33,061 nt of DNA, from assembly GCA_020860185.1 (NCBI GenBank), contig JAJBUT010000001.1, positions 1 to 33,061 of the forward strand, in the 5' to 3' direction. This document shows positions 27,040 through 33,061 of this stretch, in pieces. How positions within the stretch are numbered: position 1 is the first letter of the stretch; each line of letters opens with the position of its first letter. Under the pieces are notes generated by a model. The model ran no database searches. It worked only from the letters and a program-made list of their open reading frames with translations, and was not told the DNA's origin. Position numbers and translations under genes: made by a program. The DNA is from Lachnospiraceae bacterium. Its GTDB lineage: Bacteria; Bacillota; Clostridia; Lachnospirales; Lachnospiraceae.

Positions 27040-27128
27040 CAGCATTTGTTGAATCGCGATTTTGGGAAATAATGCTTGTGGATTATATCCGCTGGTTTTT
27101 TTTATAGAAAATATCATCTAGACAATTA

Positions 27129-27179
27129 TTGACAAACCATACCCCCTTATGTATAATATACTAATACCCCAATGGGTAT
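27129..27179 (+). promoter_or_regulatory. P-type ATPase promoter with CsoR-like operator
   Basis: TTGACA (27129-27134), 17 bp, TATAAT (27152-27157), then ATACCC-CAAT-GGGTAT (27164-27179). Confidence 0.8.
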
Positions 27180-27204
27180 ATATTGGATTACAGGGAGGGA
27201 TTCT

Positions 27205-29118
27205 ATGAGGCAAATCATTAATAAGATTACAGATAAGCTGGAATATTTTCTTGAACTGGGCGGCACAAAGAAAGAGATTACATTATTGATTATTTCTGGT
27301 GTTTTCCTGATTCTCAGCCTGTCCAAATGGGATCCGCTGCCATTTGATCTGGCGTGGATTGCCATTATTCTCTGCGGCGTTCCGATCATTCTGGAGGCGG
27401 TCATCGGGCTGGTTACGGCTTTTGATATAAAGGCGGACGTGCTGGTTTCCCTGGCTCTGATCGCCTCGCTGTGTATCGGCGAGGATTTTGCCGCCGGTGA
27501 GGTAGCCTTTATCATGCAGCTCGGCGGTCTGCTTGAGGATCTGACTGTCGCGAGAGCGAGAGCCGGCATTGAAAAACTGGTTCATCTTACCCCGCAGACG
27601 GCCAGAATCATATCTGACGAGGGCGAAAAAATCATTCCCGCCGAGGATGTGCCCGTTGGTGCGTTATTGCGTATTCTGCCCGGGGAGACCGTCCCGGTTG
27701 ACGGCGTAATCGTATCGGGACAGACCTCGATCAATCAGGCTGTCATGACCGGCGAGTCGCTGCCGGTTGATAAAACGGTTGGCGATGAGGTGTCGAGCGG
27801 TACAGTGAATCAGTTCGGAGCATTTGAGATGAAGGCGACAAAGGTCGGTAAAGACAGTTCCATTCAGCGGATGATCCGTCTGGTGCAGTCAGCCGACGCG
27901 GGTAAGGCTAAAATTGTGGGGCTTGCCGATCGCTGGGCCACATGGATTGTTGTCATCGCGCTTTCAGCCGCCGCGCTCACATGGTTTTTCAGCGGAGAGA
28001 TCATCCGGGCCGTAACGATACTGGTCGTATTTTGCCCCTGTGCTTTGGTGCTTGCCACGCCCACGGCGATCATGGCTGCGATCGGTAACGCGACGAAGCA
28101 TGGTTTTCTTGTGCGGGAAGGTGATGCTCTGGAGCGTCTGGCAAATGTTTCCAGGATTACCTTTGACAAGACCGGCACGCTCACATACGGATTGCCGCAG
28201 GTGATCCGGGTGTCATCTGCCGATGCCGGTATTTCAGATGATGAACTGTATGGCCTCTGTGCGGCGGCGGAGAAGCTTTCAGAGCATCCTCTGGGAAAGG
28301 CGGTCGTCCGCTGTTATAAACAGAATGCGGAGCGGGACATACTGCCCTGCGAAGATTTCCGGATGGTGCCCGGTCGTGGCGTTTCCGCAATGGTTGACGG
28401 CAGAGCGGTTCTCGCGGGAAATCTTGAAATGCTCGCTGAGGATAAAATCATGATATCAGACCGTGTCCGGAGTGAATCGGAGGATTATCTGTCAAAGGGA
28501 TGTACGGTGATCTATCTCGCGGTTTCGGGGGAATTTGGCGGATACATTGTCCTGTCCGACACGGTTCGTGATGAAAGCGCCGGTATGATCGACGCGCTGA
28601 AGGAGCTGAATGTGCAGCCTGTTCTTCTGACCGGCGACAATGTGAATGCCGCTTCCGCGATTGCCCGGCAGTTACATATTGAGGAAGTGCATTCGAATTG
28701 CCTGCCGGAGGATAAGCTGAATCAGATTGATTCTTATCAGAAGAGCGGGGAAGCGGTCTGCATGATCGGCGACGGAATCAATGATGCGCCGGCTCTAAAA
28801 AAAGCAGACGTGGGTATCGCCATGGGCGGCGTCGGCAGCGACATCGCGGTTGACGCGGCGGATATTGCGCTTGTAGATGATGAGGTGAAGGAACTGCCGC
28901 ATCTGATCGCCCTTTCCGGGAGGATGATGAGGACGATCCGGCTGAATATGACATTCTCACTGACGCTTAATTTTATCGCGATTGTTCTCGCGATCATCGG
29001 CATCTTAAACCCGGTTGTCGGCGCGCTGGTTCATAACGCGGGATCGGTCTTGGTAATTATAAATTCAGCATTGCTGTTAAAATGGAGGAGAAAGTACTCT
29101 CCTGAAAAGTTATCATAA
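27205..29118 (+). CDS. Heavy-metal translocating P-type (P1B) ATPase without an N-terminal CxxC domain
   Basis: TGESLPVDK, CPCALVLATPTAIMAAIG, DKTGTLTYG, SEHPLG, GDGINDAPALKKADVGIAMG; C-term VHNAGSVLVIINSALLL. Confidence 0.95.
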   Translation: MRQIINKITDKLEYFLELGGTKKEITLLIISGVFLILSLSKWDPLPFDLAWIAIILCGVPIILEAVIGLVTAFDIKADVLVSLALIASLCIGEDFAAGEVAFIMQLGGLLEDLTVARARAGIEKLVHLTPQTARIISDEGEKIIPAEDVPVGALLRILPGETVPVDGVIVSGQTSINQAVMTGESLPVDKTVGDEVSSGTVNQFGAFEMKATKVGKDSSIQRMIRLVQSADAGKAKIVGLADRWATWIVVIALSAAALTWFFSGEIIRAVTILVVFCPCALVLATPTAIMAAIGNATKHGFLVREGDALERLANVSRITFDKTGTLTYGLPQVIRVSSADAGISDDELYGLCAAAEKLSEHPLGKAVVRCYKQNAERDILPCEDFRMVPGRGVSAMVDGRAVLAGNLEMLAEDKIMISDRVRSESEDYLSKGCTVIYLAVSGEFGGYIVLSDTVRDESAGMIDALKELNVQPVLLTGDNVNAASAIARQLHIEEVHSNCLPEDKLNQIDSYQKSGEAVCMIGDGINDAPALKKADVGIAMGGVGSDIAVDAADIALVDDEVKELPHLIALSGRMMRTIRLNMTFSLTLNFIAIVLAIIGILNPVVGALVHNAGSVLVIINSALLLKWRRKYSPEKLS

Positions 29119-29221
29119 TTTCATATATCAGCAACCGGGCTGCCGTATCGCCCAGAAGCTTTTCATCGGGCAGCATTTCCTTTGCCCGGACAGAGAACTC
29201 CAGTCCGTCCATCTGCGGCAT

Positions 29222-29261
29222 TTTATAGTAAACGTAAAAAATATTTGCCGTTTACTATAAA
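29222..29261. repeat. Perfect 13-bp inverted repeat
   Basis: TTTATAGTAAACG (29222-29234), 14 nt, CGTTTACTATAAA (29249-29261). Confidence 0.7.
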
Positions 29262-29399
29262 TATTATGCACACGATCGCGCAGGGAATGGCTGCTTACGC
29301 AGCCCGATTTTTTCATTGTCAACCAATATCATGGAATACATCATTTTTCTCTGTTGAATATCTCTCAGGGACAATCATTCCGCTGAGTGTGACAGTTTC

Positions 29400-30833
29400 T
29401 TACCTGTAACATGAGGTGGAATACGGCGGAACCGGTGCAAATTTCAGAAAAAATATACTGCCCCGGCCGGGTTCGCTTTCCACAGAAACAGTGCCGCCGT
29501 GAAAATCCATGATTTCCTTTACCATGGCCAGTCCAAGCCCGTTTCCCTCCCCGGTGCGGGAGGTGTCAGCCTGATAAAAACGTTGAAATATATGAGGCAG
29601 ATCCGCCGGAGCGATTCCGATGCCGTCATCCTGCACGGATAGCAGCAGTCCGTCCTCATCCGTCCGGAGGCGGACGATCGTATGTCCGCCGGGTGTGCCA
29701 TAGCGATAAGCGTTGCTGATCAGATTGGAGAGCAGCCGTGTCAGAAGCTCGCGGTTGCCGCAAAAGCACACATTTTTTTCCGTCTGACAGGTCAGAGTGA
29801 TGTCTTTTTCACGGATCAGTGCCAGATCGGAGCAGACATCCTCCACCAGCCCGGTAAGATCCAGGTCTTCTTTTGCGTAGCGTTCCGGCTGCAGTTCCAG
29901 CCGGGTAAACTCCAGCATGCTGTTGATCAGTCGGCTCATCTTATGGCCCTGGCGTTGGATGACATCCAGCGCCTCCCGGTATTCGGCGTCCTCCCAATCT
30001 GCATCTAACGTCAGCTCACACTGCGCGTTGATGACGGATATCGGTGTCCGCAGCTCATGGGAAGCATCGGAGATAAACTGCTGCTGTGTCTGAAAGGAAT
30101 CATCCAGCCGGGTGAACATTTCGTTGAATTGCTTCGCCAGCTGATGCAGTTCGTCATTTCCCTCGTTGAGTTGAATCCGTTTTTTCAGATCGTCCCCCTG
30201 ACGGATCTCCGATGCGGTGTCCGCGATCTGTTTGATCGGGCGAAGAGTACGTCTGGCGATCAGATATCCGCCGATAATGGCGAGAACCAGAAGGCTCGGC
30301 TGCAGGATCAGGGAGGTGCGCGAGATGGCAGACAGTTCTGCCGCGCCCTGTGTCTCCGATACAATGCCGCGCAGCCAGAGATCTTCCAGACCTTCCAGAT
30401 CCAGCTTGCGGTCAAAAACGTAATAGATCGTTCCGTCGGCCGTGATTTTCTGAATCTGAGAATCCGTAAAAGCAGTGTTGTCGGTTTCTCTGGAAATCGG
30501 ATTTATACCGTACACCAGCGTCCCGTCCGACTGGTACAGAGAGGTATAAATCTGATTGACTTTATCAAGAAAATCGTCGTCAATCTGGATGTATCCGTCG
30601 CCGTAGCGGAGATAAAAATCCGGATCCTCCGCCATATCTGCAAAATCAATAGTTGTGTAATATTCAATTTCATCCACATTGTTTTCCACGGTCTGGATCA
30701 GGTTGTCCCGGACTGTTTTCTGCAGGATCTGACTGCTGACGGACAGAATGACAAGGTAGGTGAGCGCTACCACAATGATCAGGATGGCGGAGAACCAGAG
30801 TGTGATCTTTGTGCGTATGGATAATTTTTTCAT
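29400..30833 (-). CDS. Sensor histidine kinase
   Basis: Two TM segments, HAMP region RRTLRPIKQIADTASEIRQGDDL, DASHELRTPISVI, NLISNAYRYG, DDGIGIAPADLPHIFQRFYQAD, GNGLGLAMVKEI. Confidence 0.96.
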   Translation of the reverse strand: MKKLSIRTKITLWFSAILIIVVALTYLVILSVSSQILQKTVRDNLIQTVENNVDEIEYYTTIDFADMAEDPDFYLRYGDGYIQIDDDFLDKVNQIYTSLYQSDGTLVYGINPISRETDNTAFTDSQIQKITADGTIYYVFDRKLDLEGLEDLWLRGIVSETQGAAELSAISRTSLILQPSLLVLAIIGGYLIARRTLRPIKQIADTASEIRQGDDLKKRIQLNEGNDELHQLAKQFNEMFTRLDDSFQTQQQFISDASHELRTPISVINAQCELTLDADWEDAEYREALDVIQRQGHKMSRLINSMLEFTRLELQPERYAKEDLDLTGLVEDVCSDLALIREKDITLTCQTEKNVCFCGNRELLTRLLSNLISNAYRYGTPGGHTIVRLRTDEDGLLLSVQDDGIGIAPADLPHIFQRFYQADTSRTGEGNGLGLAMVKEIMDFHGGTVSVESEPGRGSIFFLKFAPVPPYSTSCYR

Positions 30834-30853
30834 GGGGAGTACTCCGTCTCCGT

Positions 30854-31537
30854 TTATTTTGAAGGGTCTGTGCTGCGCAGGACATATCCTCTGCCGCGCA
30901 CAGTGTGAATCAGTTTCCGTTCCTGACCGCCGTCAATCTTGCGTCGCAGGTAACTGATATACACGTCCACGACATTGGTGCCGCCCTCATAATCATAGTT
31001 CCAGATATGATTCTCAATCTGTTCGCGTGAGAGAATCCTGTTCTGATTGTGCATCATATATTCCAGAAGCGCATATTCCTTCGCAGACAGCGTGATTTCA
31101 CGGCCTTTGCGGGTCACGCTTTTTGCCGCGCAGTCCAGAATGAGATCATCGGCGATGAGTCTGCTGTCCGCTGCGCCGTGGGAGGTCCGGATCATGGCCC
31201 GGAGGCGTGCGCCCAGCTCTTCAAACGAAAACGGCTTGACGAGGTAGTCGTTGGCTCCGCTGTCGAGTCCTTTCACGCGGTCCGCGATGGAGTCGCGGGC
31301 AGTCAGAAAGAGTACCGGTGTTGATTTCCCGGCGCTGCGCAGCGCCTGCAGAACGGCAAAGCCGTCTGCCCCCGGCATCATGATATCCAGAATAACGGCG
31401 TCGTAGTCCGTGTAGGAAAGAATATCCATGGCTTCCCTGCCGTCAAAACAGCTGTCCACGCTGTATCCGTCCGATGTCAGTTTCTTTGAGATAATGCGGT
31501 TTAAGTCCCGTTCATCCTCCGCGATCAGAATGCGCAT
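30854..31537 (-). CDS. OmpR/PhoB-family response regulator
   Basis: MRILIAEDERDLNRIISKKL...DAVILDIMMPGADGF...LVKPFSFEELGARLRAMIR; winged-helix C-term VVDVYISYLRRKID...TVRGRGYVL. Confidence 0.96.
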   Translation of the reverse strand: MRILIAEDERDLNRIISKKLTSDGYSVDSCFDGREAMDILSYTDYDAVILDIMMPGADGFAVLQALRSAGKSTPVLFLTARDSIADRVKGLDSGANDYLVKPFSFEELGARLRAMIRTSHGAADSRLIADDLILDCAAKSVTRKGREITLSAKEYALLEYMMHNQNRILSREQIENHIWNYDYEGGTNVVDVYISYLRRKIDGGQERKLIHTVRGRGYVLRSTDPSK

Positions 31538-31595
31538 GTTACGTCCCTCCCTGTTTTTGTATACCATGTCGGCGCATGGTCTATATCCGGAATTA

Positions 31596-31624
31596 TACGT
31601 GCTTTGCAGCAAGTGCGAAGTACT
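31596..31624. repeat. Dispersed palindromic repeat, copy C (leader of response regulator)
   Basis: TACGTGCTTTGCAGCAAGTGCGAAGTACT; shares the CTTTGCA ... GCGAAGTAC palindrome with copy B. Confidence 0.55.
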
Positions 31625-31640
31625 GTTTTGAATAGTTACA

Positions 31641-31669
31641 ATTATACAATGAAAACAGAAGCATTACAA
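31641..31669 (-). promoter_or_regulatory. Promoter of the two-component operon
   Basis: - strand TTGTAA (31669-31664), 17 bp, TATAAT (31646-31641). Confidence 0.7.
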
Positions 31670-31701
31670 CAAATATAATATTTCTGAAACAAAACGGAAA
31701 C

Positions 31702-31740
31702 AAAAAAGCTCCGCGGCAAATGACGTTAGTTTTGCGGATC
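31702..31740 (-). terminator. Terminator candidate for the YolD/polymerase operon
   Basis: - strand CCGCAAAA...TTTGCCGCGG (bulged) followed by AGCTTTTTT. Confidence 0.45.
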
Positions 31741-32200
31741 ATTGGCGTCGGGTGTGATTCACTGACGCAATATCGTAAAACGGGATAGAGACAGATCTCT
31801 CTTTGGCCAGACTGTCTGTCGGTTCAAGTGCAAGTCGAAGCGTCCGGAAAACATCATCCACTGCCGTGATCCTGCCGGAAATCTCCATATAATCCCCCAT
31901 CTCCGGGTCATCGCTGCACGGGAGAAAATAAGTAACCGTCACATGCATTCCTTTTTTGAGGGAGGAGAGCACGGCAGACAGCCGGACGGTATCTTCTTCC
32001 GAAAAGTACCTGCGCTCCACGCGGGTCAGACTGTCATCCTCTTCCCGCAGCCGGTCACTGTGACCGCGCACGGCCGCAAAGGGGGAGAAGATTTTTGCGC
32101 GGGCGGACAGATCCATCCTGGGGTGTTTTTGCAAAGTCACCGCGTCCCACGGGCGCTCCATGCGGATGATATCTTTGTATTTTTCTTCTGAGGAACTCAT
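31739..32200 (-). CDS. YolD-like family protein
   Basis: YKDIIRMERPWDAVTLQKHPRMDLSARAKIFSPFAAVRGHSDRLRE, located next to a Y-family polymerase as is typical. Confidence 0.85.
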   Translation of the reverse strand: MSSSEEKYKDIIRMERPWDAVTLQKHPRMDLSARAKIFSPFAAVRGHSDRLREEDDSLTRVERRYFSEEDTVRLSAVLSSLKKGMHVTVTYFLPCSDDPEMGDYMEISGRITAVDDVFRTLRLALEPTDSLAKERSVSIPFYDIASVNHTRRQ

Positions 32201-32295
32201 GATTTTCCTTTCTGAATATAAAGGTGATTGGTGTATCAGGCAGCGCAGGATGTATATATTATAGGAAACGACATTAAGTCGTTTTGCGACAGTTT

Positions 32296-33061
32296 CTAAG
32301 CTTTATGTCCGCCGATCTGTCCGTTGCGCTCGCGCATGGTTGCGCCTTCCCGGTAGCTTGTGCCTCTCAGAATGGCGTTTTTTCCATATCTGCTTTTGAT
32401 TGAAAGGAGGGCTTCCTGCAGCTTTTTTTCCTTATTTAATGCTTCTGTATCTGTGAACAGATCCAGCTGTATCATTTCGGTATCCTCCGCAACGTGTTCC
32501 GCAGAGAGGCTGATGCGGCGGATGAGCAGGGATGGATCTGCAATTCTGTCATATATGCCCAGAAAAGCTTCCCGGAGCAGGCTGCCGATGTTTGTCGGAG
32601 TGTCCAGCCTGGCGCTGCCGTGTGCCGGGCTGGGAACAGCGCGGCCGTAGCGGTCGATGTGGATGCTGCCCCTGTAGCGGCCGCTGTCCACATTTTCACG
32701 GTCATAGCCGATATCCAGAGCGATAAGATCCGTGGAGAGACCCTTTCCCGCCAGCTGCAGCATCAGGCTGTCACTCATCTCCTGAACAATGATCCTCGCC
32801 TTCTCACAGGTATAAGGCTCCATCAGCACCTGCCCCTCGCAGATGCAGCGGCTGGACGGCTGGTATTCCCGGATATGCTGCATCGTGACCGGCTCCACGC
32901 CCCAGGCGTGGTCGATCAGAATCTCCGCATCGATGCCGAAGGTCCGGTAGAACCATTCCTGATCATATACGGATGCCTGAGCCAGATCGCCCATCGTGTA
33001 GATCCGGCGCCTTTCCAGTCTTCCGGCCGTGCCGCGCCCGATTCTCCAGAAATCCGTGAGC
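32296..33061 (-). CDS. Y-family DNA polymerase (UmuC/DinB-like), 5' end beyond window
   Basis: Frame open to the right edge: LTDFWRIGRGTAGRLERRRIYTMGDLAQASVYDQEWFYRTFGIDAEILIDHAWGVEPV...; C-terminal little-finger region. Confidence 0.88.
   Translation of the reverse strand, partial: LTDFWRIGRGTAGRLERRRIYTMGDLAQASVYDQEWFYRTFGIDAEILIDHAWGVEPVTMQHIREYQPSSRCICEGQVLMEPYTCEKARIIVQEMSDSLMLQLAGKGLSTDLIALDIGYDRENVDSGRYRGSIHIDRYGRAVPSPAHGSARLDTPTNIGSLLREAFLGIYDRIADPSLLIRRISLSAEHVAEDTEMIQLDLFTDTEALNKEKKLQEALLSIKSRYGKNAILRGTSYREGATMRERNGQIGGHKA

Larger units (their letters stand above)
26800..27066 (+). repeat. 267-bp direct repeat, right copy
   Basis: Identical to 22085-22351; begins with the last 20 nt of tRNA-Leu(AAG), TTCAAGTCCCATCTTCCGCA. 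Confidence 0.95.

Noticed and set aside
29519-30824. Plus-strand ORFs opposite the histidine kinase (29682-30008, 30057-30824)
   Set aside because: Antisense to a clear kinase with all motifs.
1-33061. CRISPR array, rRNA or prophage structural genes
   Set aside because: No regularly spaced repeats, rRNA-like sequence or phage structural proteins were seen.

Overview
A 33 kb window of a Firmicutes-type chromosome; gene content looks like a gut Lachnospiraceae-like Clostridium relative (inference from gene style, not a database result). Left to right: a 5'-truncated AAA-ATPase/PD-(D/E)XK nuclease gene; a decayed stretch with an HxlR-like remnant and a cytidylate-kinase-like remnant, around a DUF134+NifX-type protein with a His-rich tail and a CsoR-family regulator; a lipoprotein fusing a ComEC-like metallo-beta-lactamase domain to an Ada-like Cys tail; a dTDP-rhamnose operon (rmlA-B-D-C) behind a MerR-like promoter; an unknown 152-aa protein; a class II aldolase; a LysR regulator; a partial anaerobic cobalamin operon (cbiD, cbiG, a cbiJ-cbiE-cbiT fusion, cbiA); a PHP-domain protein overlapping cbiA tail-to-tail; a TPR lipoprotein; hflX; and two tRNA-Leu genes. 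Next is a 4.7 kb island flanked by perfect 267-bp direct repeats that each carry a complete tRNA-Leu(CAG). It contains a degenerate tyrosine integrase, an SSB-like remnant, an MFS transporter, a serine recombinase with an operator-like repeat pair, and a three-gene PIN-domain toxin-antitoxin-like module. After the island come a heavy-metal P-type ATPase, a two-component system, and a YolD-like/Y-family polymerase pair running off the right edge. The strongest second-look items are the tRNA-bearing repeats around the island, the three-gene PIN module, the shared promoter/operator of the csoR-like gene and the P-type ATPase 23 kb apart, the 19-bp-spacer MerR-like promoter before rmlA, and a small palindromic repeat family.
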